The translations under genes were made by a program, and so were the position numbers. From Euglena gracilis (Eukaryota > Euglenida > Euglenophyceae > Euglenales), in assembly GCA_039621445.1 (NCBI GenBank), contig CP154956.1, positions 36,204,338 through 36,268,337 on the forward strand: 64,000 nt of DNA, written 5' to 3'. Position 1 is the first letter of the stretch. Each line of letters begins with the position of its first letter. A model generated the notes under the pieces. That model saw only the letters and a program-made list of their open reading frames with translations. It ran no database searches and was not told the DNA's origin. This document shows positions 35,090 to 46,493 of this stretch, in pieces.

Positions 35090-35565
35090 AAAATTCTACT
35101 GGACACCCAAGGGCAGACCTTACCCCAAAAAGCAACCAGTGAGTTGCACTCAGACAGAAGCACCCATGCCTTGTGTGGGTTCTGCACATCCACAGGAGAA
35201 ATTGTGCAGGAATGTTGGAGAAAGAACTCCATTTTACACATAAATACAAAGGAGCTCAGTGCATCAATAAGCACTGTGAAAATTTTGAGCAAACCTTCGG
35301 AAACAATTTATTTGTCAGTAGAAAACAAGGAAACTATTACCTGACAAAAGGGAGGGACAAAAAGGACCCCTTCAACAAAATGCTAAGACCATTTTTCATA
35401 TGCTGCATGGGAAAACAAGTAAACCTCCAAGTCAACTGATTACATTCAAAAGAATGGCTGGATGACCCCATAGGCAGATTGTAAATGGACAGGGGGGATT
35501 CCTCTTTAGACACACAACTTTTTCAATGGCTTAGGCAGCAAGTCCAAAATGTCATACATCTTGAA
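35090..35565 (+). pseudogene. RNase H region, copy A2
   Basis: ELHSDRSTHALCGFCTSTG, ILHINTKELSASISTVKIL, YLSVENKETITYLTKG, LRPFF and SLDTQLFQWL match the DASD..WG, hIN.KEL.A, l..DN.t...Yi.k.GG and LD...F..l succession of retroelement RNase H. Interrupted by stops. Confidence 0.75.
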
Positions 35566-35821
35566 ACAGATTAATTTGCTCCCCCCCCCTCCCACATGGA
35601 GCTACCACATGTAAAGTGGCTGACGCTTTAATACAATTATTCCAATTTCCAAGGACCAAGCCCGTGAGGCATACAGTGCTATGATTTTGATTCCTGGGTT
35701 TGGTGGGCTAATATTCCACATACTTTTGACCCCTTACAAGAGGCTTTGGAACCAAAATCTGGAGAAGTATAGGGCATTTTGAGATCCGCTCCCAATCCTC
35801 CTGGGGCTGGCCAAGGGCCCT

Positions 35822-36330
35822 ATGCCCACTTATATTTGTACATTGTGTACACGGCTTTTTTTTACCTCACAAATCCCCTCTTTATATAGATCCTCAGCAG
35901 TGGAACGAGTCAAACCAACCACGAGTGTGTTGTGTAGAGCACCCTACAAAGAAATTAGGCGTACAGGCCAGAAGTGCCATAATTGGGAAAGTGTGGTGTC
36001 CATACCCCAGTGCCAACAAACAATGCCCTTTCATTTAATGATGTCTTATGCAGCTGCCACGCGTTCATTCGTCAGACCTGGTGCCCCGTTCTAATTTCAC
36101 TAAAACCCTCCTTCAGGGCCATAAGTACAGACACCATTGCTTCAATCACAAAATAATATTTGCCAAGCATGAAGTGACCCCCCAGGTGTGGGAGGCCCAC
36201 TCCACCAGAGGGGCAGGAGTACGTTTACTAAAAAAACTGGGCCTTTCTGCACAGTAAGTTTGTGAAATTGGTCAGTGGAGGAGGGTGGAGGCTTTTTCAG
36301 CCCATTATCAAAGACTTGGTGCCCAAGGTG
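35822..36330 (+). pseudogene. Tyrosine recombinase C-terminal part, copy A2
   Basis: SFVRPGAPF, then AHSTRGAGVRLLKKLGLSAQ, a stop, IGQWRRVEAFSAHYQRLGAQ. The H-x-x-R box (HSTRG) and the catalytic Tyr (FSAHY) of DIRS/Ngaro recombinases are present. A TAA at 36255-36257 lies between them. Confidence 0.8.
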
Positions 36331-36379
36331 CCTTGGAAAATGCCCTGGCCACCCTAATTTCAGTGCACAATCCGGCCTC

Positions 36380-36790
36380 TCCAGGTAAAAGTGCGTATCC
36401 CGAGGTGTCTCGTATTCCCTCGAAGCAAACCGGCCAGGGAGGAAGGGACGCCGAGTACGAAACAGAAAAACCTTGTCAGCCCGACCCCCCCCCACCCGTA
36501 AAAGAAAAATTGTGTTCAAAAGGTCTAGGTCAGAAAATGGGGACCAGGAGGGAGGGGCAAAGGGGGAGGAACCCCAGGGGCAAGAAGTTACGTCGCCAAA
36601 TCGGAGCAGCATCGTCAGCCAACTCCAGCGAGGCGGCGCTAAGCAGGGAATCCTAACCCAACGCACCAAAAAAATCCAAACAACACCGCCAGGCATGGCC
36701 TCAGAAGGTCTTTGTGCTTCGCCCTCGGTGTCCATTCCTCCCTTGTCGGTTTGTCTCGATGGAGTACGAGAAGGAACGATCCAACTGGGA
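36380..36790. repeat. Inverted terminal structure, copy A2 3' end
   Basis: CCGAGGTGTCTCGTATTCCC...GGCCAGGGAGGAAGGGACGCC at the left is repeated inverted at 36700-36785 (CTTTGTGCTTCGCCCTCGGTG). About 200 bp of spacer carries AACTCCAGCGAGGCGGCGCT. A direct plus an inverted copy of one end word resembles the inverted terminal repeats of DIRS elements. Confidence 0.7.
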
Positions 36791-37019
36791 CTAGTATAAG
36801 CAGAAGCGTTGATGTGACATTTATTGCCAAGAAGTTATGAAGGCAGTGTCCTTGAATTATGGCAAGGTTCACCATCCTGAATCCACTGGTCGATTTTAGG
36901 CTAGTGCTTTCGCCTCCGGTCGAGAGATGAATTCTGCTGGCCGCCCAGCATTGTTATCAAAGGAGGAGAATATTGCACTTCGGAAGCATTTGTTTCAGTG
37001 CGCGAGAAAGGAGCACCAG

Positions 37020-37460
37020 TGGACAGAGATTTGTTGCCGCGTATTTTCTTTGGCACGAAATCCCCCCGGTGCAGGTGCCCCAAAAAGACGTTTTCAGGGC
37101 ACGTATGCGCATTTCTGCTTTTGGGCCGAAAATTCTGATTTTGGGGGATTTTGTTTTGGAGGCCAGGTTTGTGTTGCTTCTGGCACTTGTTCGGGGCATA
37201 CCTTGGACAGCTTGGCATGTTGGGGTGCGCTACGCCCACCGGAGCTCCCTAAATTTTGCCTTCCGCTGGTGAAAAAGTAGACAAATTTTTCGGCGGAAGA
37301 AGCCAAGCGCGCGTTTGGGAAGACCTGTGCCGCACTTTGCCCTGGTCAGACACCGCTCGCCGCCGGCGTTATGTGGATTTTTTCGGTGCGCTGGATTGGG
37401 AGCTCCCGTCTAACGCCTTTTCGCCGAATTGGCTGACTCTTTATTTGCCCTTCGGCAAAC
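37020..37460. repeat. Retroelement end words and foldback-element scrap
   Basis: 37027-37075 resembles the right arm of the 1510-1676 element (TTGTTGCCGC, GGCACGAAATCCCCCC). 37384-37440 has GCGCTGGATTGGGAGCTCCC and CGCCGAATTGGCTGACT, the retroelement terminal words. Confidence 0.5.
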
Positions 37461-38439
37461 GTAATATAACAATCCAAAGAAGAATCAAGAGGAATCCAGT
37501 AGCAAAAGAATATACAGAAGGAGACAGGCGAATTTTCTTTGAAACGTTGGTTGTCCACTTCGGAAATTGACTTCAATGACCAATGCAGTGGAGAAGAAGT
37601 AGGAATTATGCGGTCGACGTGAACAACCTGGAGCAACTGGGGATATCAAGGAAGACACTTTTGCCCCTTTAAGGAAAGACTGCCTTGGACGGTTTGGGGG
37701 TTGATTCCGTAATTTATGGCCCCCCAATCTACCGAGGGTTGCGGGGCGAACATGAAGGAGGTTTGAGCGAATGGAAAATTGCGGCTTTCTTTCCCCGATT
37801 TTGCTAAACAGAAATTCACCCAGGTCTAATGAATATAAATTTCTAAAAGGTGGTTCTTCGCCCTGTGAGCCCATATGGCATGATTACAAGCCAATGGGCG
37901 ACAAGGGGGGTGACTGACTGTTTTTTTGCCAGTATGGCCGACCGCTTCTGTATCCCCCCCCCCTTTTAGATATTGTGTCGGTTGAATGTGTGGAAACTGC
38001 TTCCCCTAATTTTGATTAGCAGATGTCAAGTTTGAGACACAAAGCTGACGGCCATCAGTTATACTTAATCCGCCTTCTTTTTAAGGTGCTGCGGGAAAGG
38101 CAATGACATTGCGCACCTTCGGGCAGAATTTGGAATACTCTGGAAATTTTGTTCGAGTTTTTTTGCATAATTTTTCGGGAACCACCAAAAAATGGTGCTC
38201 AACCCCCTTGGGTCAGTCACCAAAATCTCGAAATCCCAATCAAACCCGGTGCCAGCCTGGACCTGAGCCAAGAAGGAAAAATCTCTTTTTTCTTTTACCC
38301 GGTCTGCCGGAGGCCTTGGCCCCCACTGGGATTTGATTTGTGTGGAAAAATTCTTCGGAAATGGGTGGGGGCAGTACTAGCCACGGTTGGCCAGCTGGCT
38401 GGTGTTGTCGCTCTGCAATACCAGGCTCTTGACTTCGTA

Positions 38440-38850
38440 ATTAAGACTTTGAAAGGTTGCTCGTACTCCCTCGATGCAAGCCGACCAGGGACGAAGGGAC
38501 ACCGAGGGCGAAGCACAAAGACGTTGTGAGGCCATGCCTTGCTCGCCGGCTGTTTGTTGTAACTCTTTTGGTGCGCTGTGTTAGGGGTCAGCGCTTAGTG
38601 CCGCCTCGCCGGAGTTGGCTGAAGATGCTGCTCCGACTTCGATGAGGGTTCTGGGGTGGTACACCACCTCTGCCCACCCTGGCCCCCGTCTTCTGAACGA
38701 GGGCGTTTGAAGACAAATTTTCTGACATGGGTGGGGGGGTGGGGCTGACAAGGTCTTTGTGCTTCGCCCTCGGTGTCCCTTCATCCCTGGTCGGCTTGCC
38801 TCGCAGGAGAACGGGACGCCTCTGGATCCGCACTTTGCCCTTGTGAGGCC
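38440..38850. repeat. Inverted terminal structure, copy B
   Basis: ACTCCCTCGATGCAAGCCGACCAGGGACGAAGGGACACCGAGGGCGAAGC-like words at 38463-38520 recur inverted at 38750-38815. The spacer carries GCGCTGTGTTAGGGGTCAGC and CGGAGTTGGCTGAAGA. Confidence 0.72.
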
Positions 38851-38879
38851 GGATTGTGCACTGAAATTAGGGGGGCCAG

Positions 38880-39215
38880 GGCATTTTCCAAGGAACTTTG
38901 GGCACCAAGTCTTTGATAATGGGCTGAAAAATCCTCCACCCCCTTTCACTGACCAATTTTACAAACTCATTGTCCAGAAAGGCCCAGTTTTTTTTTTTTT
39001 TTTACTCCTGCCCCTCTGGTGGAGTGTGCCCCCCACACCTGGGGGGTCACCCCATGTTTGGCCTAAAAAAAATCTTGTGATTGAAGCAACGGTGTCTGCA
39101 ATTACGGCCCTGAAGGAGGTTTTTGGGGAATGAGAAGGGGCACCAGGTCTGACGAATGACCTTGTTGCTGAAATATATGACATCATCAAGTAAAATCGGG
39201 TATTTGGGGGCATGG
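38880..39215 (-). pseudogene. Tyrosine recombinase C-terminal part, copy B
   Basis: On the - strand: a DDVIYFSNKVIRQTW segment, GAHSTRGAGV, then a poly-A run that breaks the frame, then IGQWKGVEDFSAHYQRLGAQ. Same H..R and Tyr motifs as the other copies. The homopolymer frameshift makes it a pseudogene. Confidence 0.78.
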
Positions 39216-39476
39216 GGGAATGGAACCCACCCTCTCACACTTGTGAAACTTCTGGCCTTTACACTTTTTTTTTATGTATGGTGCCCTGCACAACACACTG
39301 GTGGTTCGCTTGACGTGTGCCAAATCAGAAGATCCAGTGCTAAATCAGAGGATTCGTGAGCAAAAAATAACATGTCTACGCAATGTACAAATATCAGTGG
39401 GCATGAGCACTGTTGCCAGCCCCAGGAGGATTGCGAGGTGATCCCAGAGTGCACCATACTTCTCCATATTTTGGTT

Positions 39477-40690
39477 CTAAAGCAAGGGGTCAACAGTGTG
39501 TGGAATGGTGACCGTTTCCCATCTCATGGACATTTTGGGATGAAAGCTGTGACCTGCTGATGGGTGGTTGGGATAATGGCAACCCCTGGGTCCACAGGAG
39601 GTTGTCGAAAATTTGCAGGGGGGGGTGTGCCTGCATTTCTCACACACTCTCTGGTTCTCCACTCTGATCTTGTTGTTGGCAAACATACCATAGAGGGGCC
39701 TCTGGGGGTCCCCCCCTTGGATGGATCTTCCCCTGCCATGGACAAAACGAAAATACTTGACAGGGGTGTCAGTGTGGATCCCCTTTCCTCCTCCATAAGG
39801 TCCACTATGAATACCTTTTCCCCCTTGTCCAAGTAAAGGGCCTCTATGGGTCCCTTTGGGGGGCTGGGCCTTGTCAGGCCCTATTGGGATGCAGTTGGTT
39901 AGCTTCTGGCCACCAGGGCCTGGAAAGTGATGCCCCATTGGGCTTGAAATTGTTGGCCGTAATGGCCTTGGCCCCCATGGCCTGGCTTCTCTTTGTCTTT
40001 GGCTTGAATTGATGTGGGTCTCCAGCTGCATGTGTAGTCTTGGGGGGCCTCTGTGGGCCTCCCCTTCCCCCAATTTTTGATGCCTAGCCTTGCAGAGGAT
40101 TTTCGCCTTGCAGGCGTTGCAAATGAAACTGGCTTCCATGGCCTTGGATATAATCCTTGCATCCATGGCCTTGGTATATTTTGTTTGGTGTCCCCCTCTT
40201 CCCCTTAGGGGTCGTCGTGTTAGAAAATATAGGGAGACTTTAAAGACCTCTTCTGCCCCTTCCTGTGGGGAGTTGCTGGGTGTTTCGGCCTCCATGGCCC
40301 CCACCTTGTCCTCGATTCCATCTTCCGCACGTTTGTTTGAAATGTGTTGGTTGGCCTCGCGGGACATGTCTCTGGCACCCTGTGGGTTTCTTCTGTACAG
40401 TCTTGCTTGGCTTTTGTGCCCCAATGCCGATGCCTTTCTTCCCGTATTGGGCTGGGGATACCTTCCTTCTTCAGGTCTTTCTGAACACTGTGGTCCACTG
40501 TCCGCGGCCGTCACTGGGTGGGTTTTTTTTTGCTGGGAAATTTCTGAGATCTGGGGGAAGGTGCGGCCACGGTTCGCCACGTTTCGTCCGCACCCTCAGG
40601 TTCTCCAGCTGCTGCGGTGACTGCTGCTCCGGGTAGTTCACGTCGACTGGATAGTTCCAATTTCTTCTCCGCAGCATTGTTCATTGAAGT
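39477..40690 (-). pseudogene. Retroelement ORF1, copy B
   Basis: A 367-codon open frame (39477-40580) plus an upstream overlapping frame with ADETWRTVAAPSP. Its end has NNKIRVENQRVCEKCRHTPP, aligned with NNKILQRECEERGRACM of copy C. Frame changes near the start show decay. ORF1 and the recombinase are in the same orientation, but RT and RNase H are missing between them (39215-39477), so this copy is internally deleted. Confidence 0.6.
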
Positions 40691-40809
40691 CAAATTGAAA
40701 TTACAAATTTTAAATTGATGTTCCGTCTCGTTCGTGTCCTTCTGGATATTCGTTTGATATTGACTTCTACTCTTGGTTCGTCTTCGTTCTAAACTCTGTT
40801 CCTTTCTTC

Positions 40810-41400
40810 CTTGTTGTCGAAGGACAAATTAGGAATCAGCCAACTCCGGCGAAAAAGGCACTAGGCGCAGACCCGTAACCCAGCGCACCAAACCAATCAC
40901 AACAAACCGCCGGCGAGCAAAGCAGGGCCTCAAAATGGCAAAGTGCGGAGCCCGTGGTGTCTTCTTCTTCTTACTTGACCATCCACGAGTAATCAACCAA
41001 CACCGGCTAAAAAGTGACCCCTAACCCAACGGGGGGGGGAAACACTCTTCAAAACTGCACCGAAGAATAAGGCACGGGCGAAGCCTGGACGGAATAAGGG
41101 CAAAGTGCGGAGCCCGCGGTGTCGTTTTTGACGGCTGGGTCAAAAAAAGAGAGGTCGGGATTTTGGCAGGCTTTTTGGTGCCCCATTTTCCTGCCATGTT
41201 CCATTCAATAGTACTCACTCGAGGAAAACCGACCAGGGAGGAAGGGACACCGAGGGCGAAGCACAAAGATCTTTTGATTGTGACGCGTTGGGTTAGGAGT
41301 CCCTGCTTAGTGCCTTTTTTCGACGGAGTTGGCTGATTCCTGAATTGATATTCGACACCCAGAAGAAAGGAGAACACCTCAACTCAAGACTACGAAGTCA
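40810..41400. repeat. Back-to-back retroelement ends (copies B and C)
   Basis: 40830-40960 is the inverted form of the end words (AGCCAACTCCGGCG, GTAACCCAGCGCACC) leading to copy B on the - strand. 41095-41365 is the direct form (AAGTGCGGAGCCCG, CGAGGAAAACCGACCAGGGA, GCGTTGGGTTAGGAGTCCCT) leading to copy C on the + strand. The two copies are therefore head to head. Confidence 0.72.
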
Positions 41401-41482
41401 CCAAAGAAAGTCAAATTCAATTTCCCGAACGATAAGAACCAGCTGAATATCAAACTTCAAAAAAAATCACTAACTGACTTCA

Positions 41483-41767
41483 ATGAAAGATGAATTGGGG
41501 AAGACATTGGTATTACAACGAGAAGCAGCGGTGGCCGCAGCAGCTGGAAAACATGTAGATGCGGACAAGCCATGGAAAGCTGTGGTCACCCCTTCCCCAC
41601 CCCTCTCAGAAATTTCACCACAGCCAAACCCCCCCAGTGACCACAGCCCTTGGCAGACAGTGGTCAAGAAGTCCAGAAAGGGGAAAGCACCAATGGCCCC
41701 AGGCCTTCCAAGGCCCAGCCCAGACAGATCTTCCAGGGCCCAGCCCAGACAGGTCTTACAGGGCCAA
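41483..41767 (+). pseudogene. Retroelement ORF1, copy C, first part
   Basis: ORF from MKDELGKTLVLQREAAVAAA with ADKPWKAVVTPSP, EISPQPNPPSD and SPWQTVVKKSRKG. The WK/RxV and PWQTVV words recur in copies A1 and B. Interrupted at 41768 by an inserted element. Confidence 0.65.
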
Positions 41768-42189
41768 GTAAACCCCCCCCCCAAATAATACCCCCCCCGG
41801 GGTATTATTTTTTCGCCCGAAGTCCCGGCCCGAGGGGGGGGGGTATTATTTGGGGGGGGGTATTATTTTTCCAAAAATTTCGAAATTTTCCGAAGTCCCG
41901 TAAAACCCAAAATAGCACCCAAAACCGCCCTTTGGGGTCATTTTTTGCACTTTCTTGTGAAATTTACCATTTTTGGAGGTCAGATGAGCCAGAAAAATCC
42001 ATTTTTTCTATAATTTGTTGTCAGAAATTGTGATTTTTACCTACATTTTCAGGTCAAAAATCCGGGCCTTCGGCCCGGAACAGGGGGGGGGGTATTATTT
42101 CGGCGGCCGAAGTCGGACCCCAAGGGGGGGGGGTATTATTTGGGGGGGGGTATTATTTGGGGGGGGGTATTATTTGGGGGGGGGTTTAC
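41768..42189. mobile_element. 422-bp G-run TIR element inserted in ORF1 of copy C
   Basis: Starts GTAAACCCCCCCCCC then AAATAATACC and ends with the reverse complement (GGTATTATTT, G-run, GTTTAC). TATTATTTGGGGG units repeat three times at the right side, and internal palindromes GGGCCTTCGGCCC and GCCCGAAGTCCCGGCCCGA are visible. No ORF. It separates the two parts of ORF1, so it inserted after the retroelement. Confidence 0.85.
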
Positions 42190-42288
42190 CCTTACAATTA
42201 AAGATACCAGCCAGGAATTCAGGTCAAAGGGCCAGAGCCCACATGGGCAGATGGAACCAAGGCCAAGGGGGAGAACATCACAGAGGCC

Positions 42289-43101
42289 ATGGAGGCCAGT
42301 ATTTCAAGTCAACTCCCACTGGGAGAGTTCAACCAAAAGGTCTGCCAAAAACTTCTTTTCAAAAAGTACTTTCCACATTCCCCACTAGGAGGCAGGGGCC
42401 TCAAATGCCCCCCAAGATTTCAATTGTGCATAGGAGCCAAGGACAGAGAAATATTCCCAAGACCCAAGGGGGGTCAAGACCATTCAACAAGGGCAGGGCA
42501 CCCTTTCAAAGCAGGGCCATTGCGGCCAATATCTGCTGGGCCACGACAGCATTCCCCAGGCCATGAAGGCAACACACCAGGGCCATGGAGGCCATTTATT
42601 TTAAAGCCCTCTGGGCACATTATGCACAGGCCACTGGGGCCAGAAGCTGAGAGGCAGCTCCAGAGGGGCTCTTTATATAAATCATCAGCCACAGGCGGAA
42701 GAGGGAACCCCAGTTTGCATCAAGGAGGATCAGGTGGAAGGCCCCTAAAAGCATTTACGCTTCTTCATTCCAAGGATAATTTTTCAAGGGGGACCCTCAG
42801 AGGCCCCCCTATGGTATGGCAACCAACCACATCAACAGCAAGAAGGCCAGTTAGTCAAAACAGGGGCAGTAAGCCCTATAGTATGGAACCCAACAACAAG
42901 ATCCTCCAGAGAGAGTGTGAGGAGAGAGGGAGAGCATGCATGTACATCCCCCCAGAATCATTTAAATTTGCAAAATGCTCAATTCCTATGGGCTCTAGGG
43001 GCTGTCCCATGTCCAACAACCCCAACCCAGCCCCCCTAAAACACACTGCTGGAAAAGCTAAATGCAAAGGAGAAACAATGGGGAGACACCCCCCTGAATG
43101 A
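42289..43101 (+). pseudogene. Retroelement ORF1, copy C, second part
   Basis: A 270-codon open frame ending the ORF1 region, with GTLRGPPMVWQPTTSTARRP, SKPYSMEPNNKILQRECEER and RACMYIPPE. The Cys-containing NNKILQREC segment is the best conserved part among the three copies. No domain is recognised. Confidence 0.65.
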
Positions 43102-43258
43102 AAGACTCCAAAAGAGCTTAAAATGGTGGCAGAAAAAGGCACCCCCAGCAACCTGTCAGCTCATCAAGGATGACATTCAACCCCCCTGGGTAAATCCTTC
43201 CAAATCGTCCACCCACCCAAAGGCCAGAGCCAACCTGGGGGGAAGACCCTTCCACCAA

Positions 43259-43960
43259 GGTGAAACCAGAGAGTTACACTCAGACAGCAGCATCCATGCG
43301 TGGGGGGGGGATAGACATCCACACTGGAAGTATTGTCCAGGAGTTTTGGAGAGAAAACTCCATTTTACATATAAACGTCAAATAATTACATGCAGCAATA
43401 AACACAGTGAAAAAAATGTAAGCAAACCAGGGGAAACCGTGTCCCTGTCAGTAGACAATCAGGTGATTTTTTATTACCTGACAAAAGGGGGGGAGGAAAG
43501 ACCCTTTCAACAACATGCTTCGACCCTTATTCAAATGGTGCATGGAGCACAACAAAAAACCCTTAAAGTAATTGGGTTCCTTCAGAAAAATGCCTAGCAG
43601 ACCCCATCAGCAGATGGGAAATGGACAGGGGGGATTACTCCCTAGATCCACAACTTTTTCAATGGCTAAGGCAGTATTTCCAAAATGTCGTTCAGTTGTA
43701 AACAGATTGATTTGCCTCCCCAGGCAACAAAAGACTGCCCAAATCTGTGGCCAGGTGGCCCAACTGGAGGCCACAGCAGTGGATGAATTGCAATGTCCAC
43801 TGGAAAACATGGGGGGGCTTTATGCCAACAACAACAACCCCCCATTGGTCAATAGTTCAAAATTTTCTCCCCAGACTGAAAGCATTTCCCCACACCACAG
43901 TTTTGATGGTCACCCCCCCATTGGTATTCAGCCACCTGGTGGCCCCAATTAATAAAGGTA
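43259..43960 (+). pseudogene. RNase H region, copy C
   Basis: ELHSDSSIHAWGG, YLTKGG, PRQQKTAQICGQVAQLEATA, VDELQCPLENMGGLYANN, matching the retroelement RNase H tail (DLFAS....LP..v..W....a.avDA......g.YAnPP). Several frame changes. The RT domain is absent between ORF1 and this segment, so the copy is internally deleted. Confidence 0.7.
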
Positions 43961-44789
43961 AAAGTGCCAGGGACCCCCTGCCTGAAAATCACCCCCTACA
44001 GGGGCATTTTCAAAAACTGCAGGGGGGAGAAAATGCCACCCCCCAGATAGCCCCTTCTTGGCATGATTTGCTCAGGCAAATCCTGGAGGGGGAACAAATA
44101 CAAAATAAGACCATTGAAAATTTCCTAGAAAAAACCCCAGTCTAAAACGGTATCAAAGTGATTTCACGCTGTTATGGGTAATTTTGCCAAAAAAATGGGG
44201 GTACCCCCCCCCTGAAGCCACAACCGACCAAGTTGCTGACGATTTGGTACAATTATTTCAATTTCTAAGGCCCAGGCCCGTAATGAATACAGTGCTATGC
44301 TTTTGATTCCTGGGTTTGGTGTATTGAGATTCCACACGATGTTGACACTGTACAAGAGGCTCTGGAACCAAAAACTGGGGGGAAAAAGGTGCATTTTGGG
44401 ATCCCCTCCCAATCCTCCTGGGGCTGGCCAAGGCCCACTTTCCCACTGATATGTGTACGTTGCGCACACAGCTTATTTTTTTGCTCACGAATCCTCTGTT
44501 TATACAGATCTTCAGATTTGGAGAGAATCAAACGCACAACCAGTGTGTTGGGCAAGGCGCCCTATATTAAAATTAGGCGTAAAGGCCAAAAATTCCACAA
44601 ATGGAAAAGAGCTGTTTCCATACCACAATGCCCCAAAATAAGCCCATTTCCTTTGATGATGTCATAAGTTGCAGCAACAAGGTCATTCGTCAGACCTGGG
44701 GGGCCCCTTCTGATTTCACTAAAACCCCCTTTTAAGCCCATTAGTGCAGACACCATTGCTTCGATAGCTAAATATTTTTTTGGCCAAAC
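43961..44789 (+). pseudogene. Recombinase N-terminal region, copy C, decayed
   Basis: Contains FLRPRPVMNTVLC, LFIQIFRFGENQTHNQCVG and ISFDDVISCSNKVIRQTWGA in shifting frames, colinear with 35640-36170 of copy A2. Leads into the intact HSTRG segment. Confidence 0.6.
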
Positions 44790-45371
44790 ATGGGGTACCC
44801 CCCCAGGTTTTGGGGGGCCCATTCCACCAGAGGGGCAGGAGTTGGTTTACTCAAAAAATTGGGCCTTTCTGCCCAAGAAGTTTTTGAGATTGGCCAGTGG
44901 AGGAGGGTGGAGGATTTTTCAGCCCATTATCAACGACTTGGCGCCCAAGGTGCCCTGGAAAATCAACCCTCACAAGGGCAAAGTGCGGAGCCCGAGGTGT
45001 CTCGCACTCCCTCGAGGAAAGCCGACCAGGGAGGAAGGGACACCGAGGGCGAAGCACAAAGACCTTGTGAGCCCGACCCCCTCACCCGTAAAAGAAAATT
45101 TGTCTTCAAAAGACTTCGGTTAGCAGAAAATGGGGGCCAGGGGGGGGAGAGGGGGGGGGGGATCAGCGTCGCAGCCGTCACGTCGGAGCCACAGGCGGCA
45201 GTAAGAAGGGACTCCCCACCAAACGCGTCACAATCGAACAACAGATCGCCGGCGAGCAACGCATGGCCTCACAAGGCAAAGTGCGGAGCCCGAGGTGTCA
45301 TCGATTTCTGGGGGGGTGGGTTTGGATTTTTGGGCATTGGAGCCCGGCAGCCCCTATTTGATGTTTTCTGA
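44790..45371 (+). CDS. Tyrosine recombinase C-terminal part, copy C (open)
   Basis: The best preserved copy: GAHSTRGAGVGLLKKLGLSA, QEVFEIGQWRRVEDFSAHYQ, RLGAQGALE without stops. Catalytic His and Arg of the HSTRG box, a Trp-Arg pair and the nucleophilic Tyr are all present. After about codon 65 the frame runs into the terminal repeat and is no longer protein-like. Confidence 0.7.
   Translation: MGYPPRFWGAHSTRGAGVGLLKKLGLSAQEVFEIGQWRRVEDFSAHYQRLGAQGALENQPSQGQSAEPEVSRTPSRKADQGGRDTEGEAQRPCEPDPLTRKRKFVFKRLRLAENGGQGGERGGGISVAAVTSEPQAAVRRDSPPNASQSNNRSPASNAWPHKAKCGARGVIDFWGGGFGFLGIGARQPLFDVF
44977..45300. repeat. Terminal repeat, copy C 3' end
   Basis: GGCAAAGTGCGGAGCCCGAG occurs at 44977-44996 and again at 45278. 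GACCAGGGAGGAAGGGACACC follows the first. GACTCCCCACCAAACGCGTC at 45207 is the inverted form of the word at 41283. Direct and inverted copies are thus combined at one end. Confidence 0.7.
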
Positions 45372-45914
45372 AAGGTCAAGAGTTAACCTTGTTTTGGGCT
45401 TCGTCGGTGCCCCCTCCCCTCTCGGTCTTGGGGCCCCTGAGGGGTGGGGGGGTCGGGCTCCGCACTGCAAAAAAGTCAAGGGGGCCGGGGGGGGGCTCCA
45501 CAAATTTTTTTGTTTCAAAGCGTTCTCCAAATTTTCTTGGTACCCAACCGATGGTGGTGGCAACAAAACGCCCCAACACTTATCCACTGACAAATTTCAA
45601 AAACCTTTCAATTATTAAAACTTTCCAGTGCTTTTCTCTGGTTGAATATCAGGCATATGCATGGAAGGCATATGCCGCTTTTATTTCACTGGAGAGTGCC
45701 CTTTCGCATTGCATAAAAAAAAAGCATCCATAATATGCCCTTCAGTTGTTTAGTTGTTTTTTCCCCCGGAGCCTTGGGCTCGGTCGGAGCCCGAGGACGC
45801 CGAACCACAAAAGCATACACAAAAAAATAGAATAGCACACAATGTACAAAAAAGTGCATGTCCTCACTGGTTCTCTGTGGCTGGATCCTGAAGTGAGGCA
45901 CTGCAGGTGCACAG
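45301..45914. other. No recognised feature
   Basis: G-run-rich and AT-rich sequence; no gene or full repeat unit identified. Confidence 0.5.
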
Positions 45915-46070
45915 ACAACACGTTCGCCATGCTCTTGAAGAGCGTGTCTCCGGTGACGGGAGGTGGCGCTGCCAGGCATCTGGGAGGTGTCGAGCGGAAG
46001 CCACCTGCCTGCCGTGCCCCGACTGACGCTGGCACTGAAACCATTCGGCCAAGAGGTTGGCCTGCGGACG
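45915..46070 (-). CDS. Possible exon, GC3-rich (unassigned)
   Basis: On the - strand PPVTGDTLFKSMANVLSVHL reads with mostly G/C third bases, unlike the flanks, and is followed by a hydrophobic run (about 45800-45850). No family recognised; borders unknown. Confidence 0.2.
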
Positions 46071-46493
46071 GGGGGATGCGCCGAATTAAAAAGCGAGGCT
46101 GAAGGGGCTCGGGAGAGACAGATTGGGATTTGAAGTTGAGCTGAACCGTCCACTGCAGTGACGGGGCACGGCTGCGGCAAATGCCATCGCCACATTCGTT
46201 CGTGTTTCGCTGCAACCCATTGCCCAGGGCCTGCCATTGCGTGCCTAGGGTTCCTTTCCATGTTCAGATGGGGAAAAACCAAACCAGTCCCAAACTCCCA
46301 CTCAGCCTGACCATGCCTCAACGGACTTTGACCATCACCCCCCCCCCCAGAACTATTCTGGCGACTTCGGCGCCAGGTGAGTCCCAAATCCAAAAACCAG
46401 TTGATCATTTTAAAAAAACAAATCAATCACCCGTGAGGGACAGGGTCGGTGCACATTATGCTCCGACCTGTGCTGTGGTTTGTTCTATGTCTG

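Noticed and set aside
41483-43101. Single intact host gene across ORF1 of copy C
   Set aside because: The two ORFs are separated by a TIR element, flanked by retroelement ends and recombinase, and have decayed counterparts at 26950 and 39477.
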